This document shows, piece by piece, positions 33,164-41,613 of a DNA stretch of 64,000 nt. The DNA is from Arenibaculum pallidiluteum (lineage in GTDB: Bacteria; Pseudomonadota; Alphaproteobacteria; Azospirillales; Azospirillaceae), in assembly GCF_017355985.1 (NCBI RefSeq), contig NZ_JAFIQU010000003.1, positions 355,884 through 419,883 on the forward strand, in the 5' to 3' direction. The position numbers were made by a program, and so were the translations under genes. Position 1 is the stretch's first letter; each line of letters opens with the position of its first letter. Under the pieces are notes generated by a model. It ran no database searches and had not been told where the DNA came from. It saw nothing but the letters and a program-made list of their open reading frames with translations.

Positions 33164-33694
33164 GACCTGTCCTCCTCCGGGCCCCGGGAGCCACGCTCCC
33201 GGGGCCCTATTTTTTGCGGCTGCGAAATGTTCGGAAGCATCGGGGCCGCCGCCGTGTGCTCCATCGTCAAGCCGAACAGTCGAAAGTATGCAGCTAGCGG
33301 GTACCCGGCAGTTTCCGTGGCGATACTTGGCCGCGGGATCTTCGGTCCGGCTTGAATTGATCTTGTAGTCGCCATGCCATGCCGTGTTTAGCCATAATGA
33401 ACACAGGTCCTGCGGCAAAGCCACTCAGAGGATAGCTCTAGGCGGAGCGGTGGCAGACTGCGTCCGTCGTCATGGGCTATTCACAGTTGGAAGCATGAAG
33501 TGTGAGCTGTGTAACGTAAGGAGCGCGCGTGTACTCCCATTGGGAGATACCGCGTTTAAGGAAGGCTGGAGTAATCTCCACCCGAAAGTAATGTCGGGTC
33601 GCTTTCCGATGTGATCGGGTGAGCGGCTGCCTGACTGGTTGGGTATGGCGGGATGGACAGCCGCCAAAGCCTTTCTTCAGCGCAGGAGCTTCCC
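33164..33694. other. 531-bp intergenic stretch between the AAA+ ATPase and a LuxR-type regulator
   Basis: It starts with a terminator and then has lower G+C than its surroundings. An open frame at 33384-33614 (76 codons) has no convincing ribosome site or family. The palindrome CTCCCATTGGGAG lies at 33534-33546, about 150 bp before the regulator gene. I see no other element. Confidence 0.5.
33179..33215 (+). terminator. Strong Rho-independent terminator of the polysaccharide-type operon
   Basis: A 13-bp perfect stem (33179-33191 with 33195-33207) and a three-base loop are followed by TATTTTTT, 16 bp after the AAA+ ATPase stop. Confidence 0.9.
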
Positions 33695-34381
33695 ATGGAG
33701 CGTTTCGAGACTTTCCTGATCGATTCGAATAAACTTTTCCGTGAGGGTCTCAAGCGGCTTCTAGACGACTCCCCGTTCCAGATCGTGGCAGAGGCCGGGA
33801 ACCTGCGCGAGGGTGTCTCGGTAGCCGAGGCCGGCGTCAGCCCCCAACTCGTTCTGCTGGATCTCGCGAATGGCGGGGACGACGAGGCCGAGGCGATGCG
33901 GCGGCTGCGCGGACTGCTGCCGAATTCCCGAATGGTGGTGCTGACGACGGATCTCTGCACCAGGCGGCTTGCGAACGCATTGGAGGCCGGGGCCGATGGC
34001 TACCTCATGAAGGACCTCTCGGCCGATGCCCTGGCCCAGTCGCTGCGGCTTGTCATGATGGGGGAAAAGGTATTCCCGACGCATCTGGCGGCGCTTCTGA
34101 TCAGCGGCCGGGTGAACGGCAACGGCCTGGAAATGCCGGTATCGCGCAAGGGGCTCTCCCAGCGCGAGATCCAGATCCTCCGCTGCCTGCTGAACGGCGA
34201 CAGCAACAAGATGATCGCCAACCACCTGAACATCACCGAGGCGACGGTCAAGGTCCACCTCAAGAGCCTGCTGCGGAAGATCAACGCGTCCAATCGCACG
34301 CAGGCCGCGATCTGGGCCCTGAACAACGGGATCGGCGGCGAGCTCAGCGGCGGCATGCCGGCAGTCGCCACCATGGCCTGA
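33695..34381 (+). CDS. Response regulator, NarL/LuxR family
   Basis: The protein has 228 residues from the ATG at 33695, preceded by CAGGAG. The receiver domain holds D56 (LVLLDLANG) and K106 (GYLMKDL), but its N-terminal acidic pair is reduced to one Asp (D10 in FLIDSN), so phosphorylation may be atypical. The C-terminal LuxR helix-turn-helix is standard (LSQREIQILRCLLNGDSNKMIANHLNITEATVKVHLKSLLRKI). No kinase is adjacent; it is one of three LuxR-type regulators within 3 kb next to the polysaccharide-type locus, which they may regulate. A strong terminator follows. Confidence 0.88.
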   Translation: MERFETFLIDSNKLFREGLKRLLDDSPFQIVAEAGNLREGVSVAEAGVSPQLVLLDLANGGDDEAEAMRRLRGLLPNSRMVVLTTDLCTRRLANALEAGADGYLMKDLSADALAQSLRLVMMGEKVFPTHLAALLISGRVNGNGLEMPVSRKGLSQREIQILRCLLNGDSNKMIANHLNITEATVKVHLKSLLRKINASNRTQAAIWALNNGIGGELSGGMPAVATMA

Positions 34382-34408
34382 CGAAGTGGGGGCGACGGAG
34401 AAGGCCGC

Positions 34409-34435
34409 CGCACCCCAGGGTGCGGCGGCCTTTTT
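34409..34435 (+). terminator. Rho-independent terminator after the LuxR-type regulator
   Basis: A long G+C stem (GGCCGCCGCACC with GGTGCGGCGGCC) is followed by TTTTT. The convergent regulator gene ends about 30 bp further on; only the plus strand has a good T-run. Confidence 0.85.
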
Positions 34436-34468
34436 CCAGGGAGCGGGCGTCCTGAAGGGCGGCTTCGG

Positions 34469-35110
34469 TCAGGAGGCCCGGGCCTGAGGCTTCCGGGATC
34501 CTTCGAGGGCGCCCTGCTGGCGGGCGGCGAACACGCCGGCTTCCGTTCGATTCCGGAAGTGCAGCTTCGAAAGGACGCTGCGCACCATGGACTTCACGAT
34601 CGCCTCGGACAGGTCGAGCCGGTCGGCGATCGTCCGGTTGTTCAGACCCTGGCCGAGAAGGCGCAGCGTCTCGTACTCCTGCTCCGAAAGCCTCGGAAGG
34701 AGGCTCAGCCGGATCTCGTCGACGCCGAGCCGCGACAGGAACTGCTTGGGCATCAGGCAATGCCCCTCGAGCCCGAGGTCGATCAGCTCGTTGATGCGGT
34801 CAGCGTTGATGTCCTGGAATACCCAGGCATCCGCGAAGGCCAGGATGTGGGCCGCGTCGAGGAGCTCGCGGCTGCTCAGCACCACGATGATCCGGCTGCG
34901 GCGGGACAGCCGCAGGTAGGTCATCGGCTCGTTCTCGCGCAGGGCGGCGAACTGCTGGACGCCGATCAGGATGGCGTCGGGGGTGAGATTGCTCTGATTC
35001 AGCTCGCCGATGTCACGCAGAACGGTGATGCGATGCCGGTTGGCGGCGTCCAGCGCGCTTACCAGCTTTGAGGCGACGCTCTCGTCGTCGAGCACCAGGC
35101 AGACATGCAT
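34469..35110 (-). CDS. LuxR-type regulator with degenerate receiver domain
   Basis: The protein has 213 residues from the ATG at 35110 (GGAAG upstream); a start at 35176 would add 22 non-homologous residues. The N-terminal half folds like a receiver, and the acidic pair remains (VLDDES, D8/D9). The phospho-acceptor position is Gly50 (PDAILIGVQQF) and the conserved Lys is Gln (AWVFQDI). It therefore cannot be phosphorylated in the usual way and may act constitutively or bind a ligand. The LuxR helix-turn-helix is intact (LSEQEYETLRLLGQGLNNRTIADRLDLSEAIVKSMVRSVLSKLHF). It is convergent with the regulator at 33695. Confidence 0.82.
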   Translation of the reverse strand: MHVCLVLDDESVASKLVSALDAANRHRITVLRDIGELNQSNLTPDAILIGVQQFAALRENEPMTYLRLSRRSRIIVVLSSRELLDAAHILAFADAWVFQDINADRINELIDLGLEGHCLMPKQFLSRLGVDEIRLSLLPRLSEQEYETLRLLGQGLNNRTIADRLDLSEAIVKSMVRSVLSKLHFRNRTEAGVFAARQQGALEGSRKPQARAS

Positions 35111-35333
35111 TGGCGTTAGGGCTTCCCAACGTGTCGTGTTCTTGTCCTGTTGCGATCGGTGGTTCTGCGCGTGCATGGCGTCGCTCTGGTTCTTGGGGGG
35201 AGGGGTTCTTCACCGTTGAGAGTTCTCGAGCCTTTTGCGGCTTCCGTTTCTTTTCGGCCTTCTGTCCGTCTATGTCGTTAGGCCGGTCTTTCCTTGGTGG
35301 AATTGCTAAAAAACCGCCTATATCTTATGGCCA

Positions 35334-35341
35334 TTAACCAT
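35334..35341 (+). promoter_or_regulatory. TTAACCAT, CtrA half-site-like
   Basis: Third exact TTAACCAT in the window, between two divergent LuxR-type regulator genes and inside a short inverted repeat (TATGG/CCATA). Confidence 0.3.
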
Positions 35342-35557
35342 AGCTGAGGGGTAGTTGCCTTCAAACACGGCAATGAGGCTAAGTCCGGACGTTTCGTGGC
35401 AATCCATGCGACGCTCACCTATCCCGACGGAGCTTTTTCTTACGTTCAGCCAAGCCGGCCCCTCTCAATGTGGTAGTCATAAAGACTGGAAAACAGCACC
35501 CGAGCATTGAATATTGCCGCTACGAAGTCTAAGATTGTATAAATTTACATTATAAAA

Positions 35558-35587
35558 TTGACTTGAGTCCTGAGCAGGCACTGTATC
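35558..35587 (+). promoter_or_regulatory. Candidate promoter for the downstream LuxR-type regulator
   Basis: TTGACT (35558-35563) and TGTATC (35582-35587) with an 18-bp spacer, in strongly A+T-rich DNA. The leader to the regulator start would be about 335 nt. Confidence 0.35.
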
Positions 35588-35930
35588 GTGATCCATTATT
35601 AGTTCCTTGTGCTGCCGTAACGGAACTTGGGAAGAGAGGCTGCCCTGGGGCGGAGGATATACCCCGCCCGGCGCTTTCCTTCCGGGTGGCGTCGCGCGGA
35701 GTCGTGTCGGACGTCCTGCGTGAACGCCGGCGGAAACGAATGAATTCGCCGTGGCTGGGGCACGCTTGCGACCGGCGGGCTTGCGGTCTCGAAGGATGTG
35801 GCGCAGATCCGGGGCGCCTTGACGCGGCCCGCTGCGATGCGTTGCGGGTGCGGTGCGGACGGGCTATGACTTGTCCGTCCGCGGGAGGCGGAACGACCGC
35901 AAGGTGCGGCGACTGGGGTGGAGGCGGGGC

Positions 35931-36563
35931 GTGCGCATCCTCATTGGTGACGATCACATGCTGTTCCGGGAGGGGCTCCGGCGCCTGCTGGAGCAACTGA
36001 GCCCAGATGCGAGCTTCGTCGACGCGAGCACCTTCGACGAGGTGCGCGACATCGTCGATGCCGGCGGTGCCTTCGACCTGATCCTGATCGACCTCCAGAT
36101 GCCGGGCTGGCCTGGCTTCTCTGGCATCGAGCAACTTTGCCACGCAGCGGGCGACACGCCGGTTGTGGTGATCTCCGCCTCCGAAAGCCAGTCGGACGTG
36201 CGGGCGGCGCTGGACAACGGGGCGTCGGGCTACATTCCCAAATCGTCGAGCGTGAAGATCATGCTCTCGGCCCTGCACCTGGTCCTCGCGGGCGGGATCT
36301 ATCTGCCGCCCTCCGTGATCAGCGCCGACACCGCCGCCGCGGCGGCAGTCGAGACCGAGGCGGCGCGCGGCGCCCATACGCTGACGCAGCGCCAGTGGGA
36401 AGTCCTGAACTGCCTTCGGGAAGGAAAGTCGAACAAGCAGATCGCCTACGAGCTCGGGCTGTCCGAGGGCACGGTGAAGATCCACGTGACCGCGATCTTC
36501 AAGTCCCTCGGCGTCAAGAACCGTACCCAGGCCGTCATCGTCGCGTCCGAGCTCCAGCGATAG
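35931..36563 (+). CDS. Response regulator, NarL/LuxR family
   Basis: The protein has 210 residues from GTG 35931, chosen because GGAGG lies six bases upstream and the receiver fold begins there (VRILIGDDHMLFREGL); upstream codons give no homologous sequence. The receiver is complete: D7/D8, D54 (LILIDLQMPG) and K104 (GYIPKSS). The LuxR helix-turn-helix is standard (LTQRQWEVLNCLREGKSNKQIAYELGLSEGTVKIHVTAIFKSLGV). It closely resembles the regulator at 11994-12638 and is probably of the same AgmR/CrbR-like type. No partner kinase is adjacent. The thioredoxin-fold gene starts 72 bp downstream. Confidence 0.9.
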   Translation: MRILIGDDHMLFREGLRRLLEQLSPDASFVDASTFDEVRDIVDAGGAFDLILIDLQMPGWPGFSGIEQLCHAAGDTPVVVISASESQSDVRAALDNGASGYIPKSSSVKIMLSALHLVLAGGIYLPPSVISADTAAAAAVETEAARGAHTLTQRQWEVLNCLREGKSNKQIAYELGLSEGTVKIHVTAIFKSLGVKNRTQAVIVASELQR

Positions 36564-36635
36564 CTCATAATCCCGCGACGGCCCGGTTCGGCGGAGGCAC
36601 GGCGGCCGTCAGGCAGAAACGGCAGGAGGAAGCCC

Positions 36636-37190
36636 ATGGCCGCCCACACGCCCATCTGCGACTTCGGGTGGAAGGCCCGGGATTTCTCGCTGCTCGGGGT
36701 CGACGACCGGCGCTGGACCCTCTCGGACGTGCGCGGACGCAACGGGACGCTGGTGATGTTCATCTGCAATCACTGCCCCTACGTAAAGGCGATCGTCGAC
36801 AGGCTCGTCCGAGACGTGGAGGTGCTGGCGGGGCACGGAGTCGGCGCAATCGCGATCATGCCGAACGACGTCGCTGCCTATCCCGAGGACAGCTTCGAAA
36901 ACATGAAGCAGTTCGCCCGCGAGCACCGCTTCCCGTTCCCCTACGTGATCGACGACAGCCAGGAGGTCGCGCGCGCCTACGGTGCGGTGTGCACGCCTGA
37001 CTTCTTCGGCTTTAATGCGGAGGACGGGCTGCAGTACCGCGGGCGGCTCGACGCCTCGCGCGTGCAGCCGGCGCCGAACGCCCCGCGCGAACTGCTCGAT
37101 GCCATGATCCGGATTGCCGAGACCGGACGCGGCCCGGCCGAGCAGACGCCCTCCATGGGGTGCTCGATCAAGTGGCGTCCCCAGGCGTGA
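36636..37190 (+). CDS. Thioredoxin-fold peroxiredoxin-like protein
   Basis: The protein has 184 residues with a thioredoxin/AhpC-TSA fold: ARDFSLLGVDDRRWTLSDVRGRNGTLVMFICNHCPYVKAIVDRL contains a CxxC pair, C44-N-H-C47. It belongs to the group of 'redoxin' proteins with CNHCPYV found across Proteobacteria. Lacking a signal peptide or membrane segment, it should work in the cytosol as a thiol oxidoreductase or peroxidase. A GGAGGAAG ribosome site precedes the start. The physiological substrate is not known. Confidence 0.87.
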   Translation: MAAHTPICDFGWKARDFSLLGVDDRRWTLSDVRGRNGTLVMFICNHCPYVKAIVDRLVRDVEVLAGHGVGAIAIMPNDVAAYPEDSFENMKQFAREHRFPFPYVIDDSQEVARAYGAVCTPDFFGFNAEDGLQYRGRLDASRVQPAPNAPRELLDAMIRIAETGRGPAEQTPSMGCSIKWRPQA

Positions 37191-37329
37191 AACCCCTGGC
37201 TTCTCCGCCGGCCCCGCGGGCGACGGCCAGTGCGCGGTGGCTCGGCTTGACCAGGACGGTGCCCTCTGCTATCCGGCCTGACCCGGAACCGATGAGGCTG
37301 GGCGCTGTCCCGCGCCCGGGCGCAGGACA

Positions 37330-37974
37330 ATGAGCGATATCTTCCGCGAGGTCGACGAGGACCTTCGCCGCGACCGCCTCGCGCAGATCTGGAAGAACTA
37401 CGGTGGCCTGATCATCGCCGGTGCGGTGGCGGTGGTCCTCGCGACCGCCGGAACCACAGCTTGGCGCAACTGGCAGGCTTCGCGCGCCGCTGAGCAGACG
37501 ACGGCACTCGTCGGTGCCATCGACCGCGCGTCCAGCGCGCCGGGGGCAGCAGCTGATGCCCTTGCGGCGCTGGTCCCGCAGCTCGGCAACGGCCGCGCCG
37601 TGGTGGCGCGCCTTCACGAGGCCGGACTCCGCGCAACGGCCGGTGACCGCGAGGCCGCCGTTCGCCTCTACGATGCCATCGCGGCATCCGATGCCGAGGC
37701 GGTCTATCGGGATCTCGCCACCCTGCTCTCGGTCATGAACCAGCTCGAAACGGGCGACCCGGCGGCGCTGAAAGGCCGGCTGGGGCCGTTGTCGCAGCCG
37801 GGCGGGGCTTGGCGGCATTCGGCCCGCGAGCTCGAGGGGCTTCTTGCGATCAGGACCGGGGACACGGCGGAGGCCGGCCGCATCTTCCGCGGGCTGGCCG
37901 ACGATGCCGAGGCCCCCGCGGGCCTGCGCGGCAGGGCGGCCGAACTGGCCGCGCTCAATGGTGACGCAAAATGA
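37330..37974 (+). CDS. YfgM-like tetratricopeptide membrane-anchored protein
   Basis: The protein has 214 residues. The short N-terminal cytosolic stretch MSDIFREVDEDLRRDRLAQIWKNYG is followed by one transmembrane segment (LIIAGAVAVVLATAGTTAW) and a periplasmic TPR-like domain. This is the YfgM architecture; YfgM works with the periplasmic chaperone network and the SecYEG translocon. It overlaps bamB by four bases (ATGA), matching the conserved yfgM-bamB-der order, so coupling to outer-membrane protein assembly is likely. Confidence 0.88.
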   Translation: MSDIFREVDEDLRRDRLAQIWKNYGGLIIAGAVAVVLATAGTTAWRNWQASRAAEQTTALVGAIDRASSAPGAAADALAALVPQLGNGRAVVARLHEAGLRATAGDREAAVRLYDAIAASDAEAVYRDLATLLSVMNQLETGDPAALKGRLGPLSQPGGAWRHSARELEGLLAIRTGDTAEAGRIFRGLADDAEAPAGLRGRAAELAALNGDAK

Positions 37975-39308
37975 AGACTGTGTTCGCGGCCACCGCCGGC
38001 CGGCTGCCGGCGGCGTTTCTCTGTCTTCTGCTCGCCGGGTGCGGCGCGGGCGACTGGTTCGGCGGCTCCGAGAAGCCGAAGCTTCCCGGGACTCGCATCT
38101 CGGTCCTGCAACTCGACCGCCGCGTCGAGGCGGATCCCCGCCTCGCCGACGTTGCCGTGCGGCTTCCGCCCGCCACGGTCAACGACAGCTGGGCGCAGGC
38201 AGGAGGGCGTCCCGACCATGCCATCGGCCATCTGGCACTCGGCGCGAGCCCGCGCGAGGTCTGGCGGGCCAGCATCGGAAGCGGCACGTCGGGCCAGCGG
38301 GTCCTGCTGGCACGCCCTGTGGTGGCGCAGGGCCGGGTCTTCACCATGGACACGGACTACAACGTCTCGGCCTTCGATGCCGCGCAGGGCCGCCAGGTCT
38401 GGCGCGTCTCCGTCGATTCGCCGCGTGATGAGGGCGAGGGAGTCGGCGGCGGCGTCGCCGTCGCGGACGGTCGCGTCTTCGCGACCACCGGGTTCGGCGA
38501 CCTCGTGGCGCTCGACGCCGCGAACGGGTCCGTGCTTTGGCGCAAGCCCCTCGGCGCGCCGGTGCGCGCGGCACCGACGGTCGCGGGAAACCGGATCTTC
38601 GTCGTCACAGTCGACAACCGCCTGGTCGCGCTCTCCTCGCAGGACGGAGCGCCGCTCTGGAATCACACGGGCATCCTCGAGAGCGCCAGTCTCCTGGGCG
38701 GGCCGAGCCCGGCGGTCGACGGCGGGATCGTCCTGGCGCCGTATTCGTCCGGCGAGCTGTTCGCGCTGCGCGTCGAGAACGGCCGGGTCGCCTGGTCCGA
38801 AAGCCTGACGCCGGTGCGCCGCATCGGATCTCTCGCGAGCCTCGCCGATATCCGTGGGATGCCGGTGATCGATCGCGGCCTGGTCCTCGCGGTCAGCCAC
38901 AGCGGCCGGATGGTCGCGATCGACGAGCGCACCGGCGGCCGCGCCTGGGAGCAGCAGATTGGCGGCGTGAACCAGCCCTGGGCGGCCGGCGATTTCGTCT
39001 TCGTGCTCAGCAACGAGGCCGAGGTGGTGGCGCTGACGCGGCAGGCCGGGCGCATCCGGTGGGTCGCGCAGCTCGACCGCTTCGATGATCCTGAAAGCAA
39101 GAGCGGCCCGATCTACTGGTCGGGACCCGTCCTGGCCGGGGACCGGCTGTGGCTCACCAGCAGCGACGGCCGGCTGGTCGCCCTGACGGCGGAGACGGGT
39201 GCCGTCGCGGCCGAACTGCGGGCCGACAGCACCTTCCAGGCACCGGTGGTCGCCGCCAACACGCTCTACGTTCTGACCGACGACGGCACGCTGATCGCCT
39301 TCCGATGA
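37971..39308 (+). CDS. bamB: Outer-membrane protein assembly factor BamB
   Basis: The protein has 445 residues. The lipoprotein signal peptide ends in LLLAGC (Cys about 24). The mature protein is a PQQ-like eight-bladed beta-propeller with repeated GxVxALDAxxGxxxW units ([53 protein letters not shown]). BamB binds BamA and helps deliver outer-membrane barrels. Alphaproteobacterial BamB proteins are of this length. It is translationally coupled to the YfgM-like gene and followed 46 bp later by der. Confidence 0.93.
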   Translation: MKTVFAATAGRLPAAFLCLLLAGCGAGDWFGGSEKPKLPGTRISVLQLDRRVEADPRLADVAVRLPPATVNDSWAQAGGRPDHAIGHLALGASPREVWRASIGSGTSGQRVLLARPVVAQGRVFTMDTDYNVSAFDAAQGRQVWRVSVDSPRDEGEGVGGGVAVADGRVFATTGFGDLVALDAANGSVLWRKPLGAPVRAAPTVAGNRIFVVTVDNRLVALSSQDGAPLWNHTGILESASLLGGPSPAVDGGIVLAPYSSGELFALRVENGRVAWSESLTPVRRIGSLASLADIRGMPVIDRGLVLAVSHSGRMVAIDERTGGRAWEQQIGGVNQPWAAGDFVFVLSNEAEVVALTRQAGRIRWVAQLDRFDDPESKSGPIYWSGPVLAGDRLWLTSSDGRLVALTAETGAVAAELRADSTFQAPVVAANTLYVLTDDGTLIAFR

Positions 39309-39354
39309 CCTGAAAAGGGTGGCAGGTCGCGGTCGCGTCCCCCACATTCGCAAC

Positions 39355-40743
39355 ATGCCTCTTCGCGTCGCAATCGTCGGCCGGCCCAATGTCGGCAAAT
39401 CGACCCTGTTCAACCGTCTGGCCGGCAAGAAGCTTGCCCTGGTCGACGACACGCCCGGGGTGACCCGAGACTGGCGGGCGGCGCCCGCGCGGCTGGCCGG
39501 CCTGGAGTTCGAGATCATCGACACGGCCGGGCTCGAGGAAGCTTTCGACCAGAGCCTCGAAGCGCGGATGCGCCGCCAGACCGAGCGCGCGATCGCTCAG
39601 GCCGACGTGATCCTCTTCCTGGTCGATGCCAGGGCCGGTGTAACCCCGCTCGACCGGCACTTTGCCGATTGGCTGCGGGCGCGCCCGGTTCCGGTGATCC
39701 TGGTCGCCAACAAGTCCGAGGGGAAGGCGGGGGCGCCGGGCCTCTACGAGGCCTATGAGCTCGGCCTCGGCGATCCAGTGCCTCTGTCGGCCGAGCACGG
39801 CGAGGGCATGGGAGAACTCTTCGACGCGCTGCTTCCCTACATGCCTCCGGACGAGGAGCCGGAGGAGGAAGAGGGTGAGGCGGGTGCCGAGACGGCGGCG
39901 GACGAGGAGGCGGGGGAGATCAGCGAGTCACGTCCGCTGCAGCTCGCGATCGTCGGGCGGCCCAATGCCGGAAAGTCCACGCTGCTGAACAGCCTGATCG
40001 GCGAGGAGCGCGTGCTGACGGGCCCCGAGGCCGGGATGACGCGCGACGCGATCGCAGTGGACTGGTCCTGGAACGGCAAGCCGGTTCGCGTCGTCGACAC
40101 TGCCGGCCTCAGGCGCCGCGCCCGCGTCGACGAGAAGCTCGAGAAGCTCGCCGTCGCGGATGCGCTGCGGGTGATCCGGCTCGCCAATGTGGTGGTTCTC
40201 GTGGTCGATGCGGGGGCGATCCTGGACCGCCAGGACCTTACCATCGCCCGCATGGTGGTGGAGGAGGGCCGCGCACTGGTCCTCGCCATCAACAAGTGGG
40301 ACCTGGTCGAGGACAAGGCTGCCGCCATGCGGCAGGTCGAGGACAAGCTGCAGGCCCAGCTCGCTCAGGCACGCGGCGTCCCCGTGGTCGCCATCTCGGC
40401 CCTGCGCGGCCAGCGCCTGGACAGGCTGATGGAGGCGGTGTTCCAGGCCTACGCGGTCTGGAACCGGCGCATACCCACGGCCCAGCTGAACCGCTGGCTC
40501 GAGCAGATGCTGGGGCAGCACCCGCCGCCGCTGGTCGAAGGGCGGCGCGTCCGCATCCGCTATGCGACGCAGGTCAAGGCTCGGCCGCCGACCTTCGCGC
40601 TCTGGGTCAGCAAGCCGCTGGACCTGCCGGAGTCCTATCTCCGATACCTCGCGAACGGCCTGCGCGACGCTTTCGAGATGCCAGGCGTACCCATCAGGCT
40701 GCAGCCGCGCAAGGGCAAGAACCCCTACGCCGACCAGGACTGA
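39355..40743 (+). CDS. der: Ribosome biogenesis GTPase Der (EngA)
   Basis: The protein has 462 residues from the ATG at 39355, which gives the canonical [17 protein letters not shown] start; a GTG at 39319 with AAAAGGG upstream would add 12 residues. It has two tandem GTPase domains: G1 GRPNVGKS and GRPNAGKS, G3 DTAGL twice, G4 NKSE and NKWD. These are joined by an acidic linker ([11 protein letters not shown]) and followed by a KH-like C-terminal domain. Der acts in 50S subunit maturation. The gene order with yfgM-bamB is conserved in Proteobacteria. Confidence 0.95.
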   Translation: MPLRVAIVGRPNVGKSTLFNRLAGKKLALVDDTPGVTRDWRAAPARLAGLEFEIIDTAGLEEAFDQSLEARMRRQTERAIAQADVILFLVDARAGVTPLDRHFADWLRARPVPVILVANKSEGKAGAPGLYEAYELGLGDPVPLSAEHGEGMGELFDALLPYMPPDEEPEEEEGEAGAETAADEEAGEISESRPLQLAIVGRPNAGKSTLLNSLIGEERVLTGPEAGMTRDAIAVDWSWNGKPVRVVDTAGLRRRARVDEKLEKLAVADALRVIRLANVVVLVVDAGAILDRQDLTIARMVVEEGRALVLAINKWDLVEDKAAAMRQVEDKLQAQLAQARGVPVVAISALRGQRLDRLMEAVFQAYAVWNRRIPTAQLNRWLEQMLGQHPPPLVEGRRVRIRYATQVKARPPTFALWVSKPLDLPESYLRYLANGLRDAFEMPGVPIRLQPRKGKNPYADQD

Positions 40744-40795
40744 CGGCGCCCCGGTGCTGGGCCTGACCGCGGCGGAGGGGCCGCCGCGCCGGTGC

Positions 40796-41506
40796 TCAGG
40801 CGCGGACGATCTCGCCGTGCCGGGTGCAGGCGGGGCTGGCCAGCTCCACGAAAAGGCCGGCAACGTCCTCGGGAGCGGGCAGGGTAGACGGATCCTCGCC
40901 AGGGAACCCTTGCGCACGCAGCTTGGTGCGGACCACGCCGGGATCGATCAGGTTGACCCTGAGGCTCGAGCGCGCAACCTCGGCCGCGTAGAGCTTCACC
41001 ATGGATTCGAGGCTCGCCTTGCTGACGGCGTAGGCGCCGCCATAGGCGACCTCCCCGGCCACGGCGCCGGAGGTGACGAAGATCGCGCGGCCCGCATCGG
41101 AGGCGCGCAGCACCCTGTCGAAGGTCCGGATCAGCCTGAAGTTCGCGGTGAGATTGGTCGCGATCACGCGGTCCCAGGTCTTGGGATCGAACTGCGCGAC
41201 GGGACCGAAATGCCCGAGCATGCCGGCATTTCCGACCAGCACGTCGAGCCGGCCGAAGCGATCGAACACCGACTGGCCGAGAACGTCGATACGCGCCGTG
41301 TCCATCAGGTCGAAGGGCACCAGCGTGGCCGAACCGCCAGCGCTGCGGATCCGGTCGTCGACCTCCTCCAGCCCACCGACCGTGCGTGCCACCAGCACCA
41401 CATGGGCTCCTTCGCGGGCCAGGCGCTCGGCGACGGCGGCGCCGATGCCGCGGGATGCGCCGGTCACGAGAGCGACGCGACCTGCGAGAAGCGGAGATGT
41501 GGTCAT
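40796..41506 (-). CDS. SDR family oxidoreductase
   Basis: The protein has 236 residues, a classical short-chain dehydrogenase: VALVTGASRGIGAAVAERL for cofactor binding, LVGNAGMLG (NNAG-like), IFVTSGAVAG with the active-site Ser, and GAYAVSKASLESM (YxxxK). The substrate is not apparent; this 'YciK-like' group often follows purF in Alphaproteobacteria and probably reduces a ketone. It is the last gene of the minus-strand radA-cvpA-purF run, 107 bp after purF. Confidence 0.88.
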   Translation of the reverse strand: MTTSPLLAGRVALVTGASRGIGAAVAERLAREGAHVVLVARTVGGLEEVDDRIRSAGGSATLVPFDLMDTARIDVLGQSVFDRFGRLDVLVGNAGMLGHFGPVAQFDPKTWDRVIATNLTANFRLIRTFDRVLRASDAGRAIFVTSGAVAGEVAYGGAYAVSKASLESMVKLYAAEVARSSLRVNLIDPGVVRTKLRAQGFPGEDPSTLPAPEDVAGLFVELASPACTRHGEIVRA

Positions 41507-41613
41507 TCGGATCGGGCTCCGGAAGCAAGAACGAGCCCGTTTCTAGCCGGGTTGGGGCGCTCGGGCAAACCCGGTTCGGCCGCTGCCGCAATGCGCCGCA
41601 GCGGCCGGTGCGC

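Larger units (their letters stand above)
35111..35930. other. 820-bp A+T-rich intergenic region between two divergent LuxR-type regulators
   Basis: This is the largest gene-free stretch here and the most A+T-rich (notably 35290-35345 and 35520-35600). It holds TTAACCAT at 35334-35341, inside a TATGG/CCATA inverted repeat, and a candidate promoter at 35558-35587. No open frame has a believable start and composition. Confidence 0.5.

Noticed and set aside
33170..33215. CCTCCTCC next to the terminator after the AAA+ ATPase as a third CCUCC-type small RNA
   Set aside because: It lacks the GCGTTTCCTCCCT core, a preceding hairpin and a promoter; it looks like ordinary 3' sequence before a terminator.
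30311..33424. 1037-codon minus-strand open frame opposite the COG4091-like and AAA+ genes
   Set aside because: No ribosome site, no recognisable domain and codon use typical of a shadow; the plus-strand genes explain the region fully.
33384..33614. 76-codon plus-strand open frame in the gap before the LuxR-type regulator
   Set aside because: It has a CxxC pair (CELCNV), but no ribosome site, no family and no conserved context; kept only as a note in the gap description.
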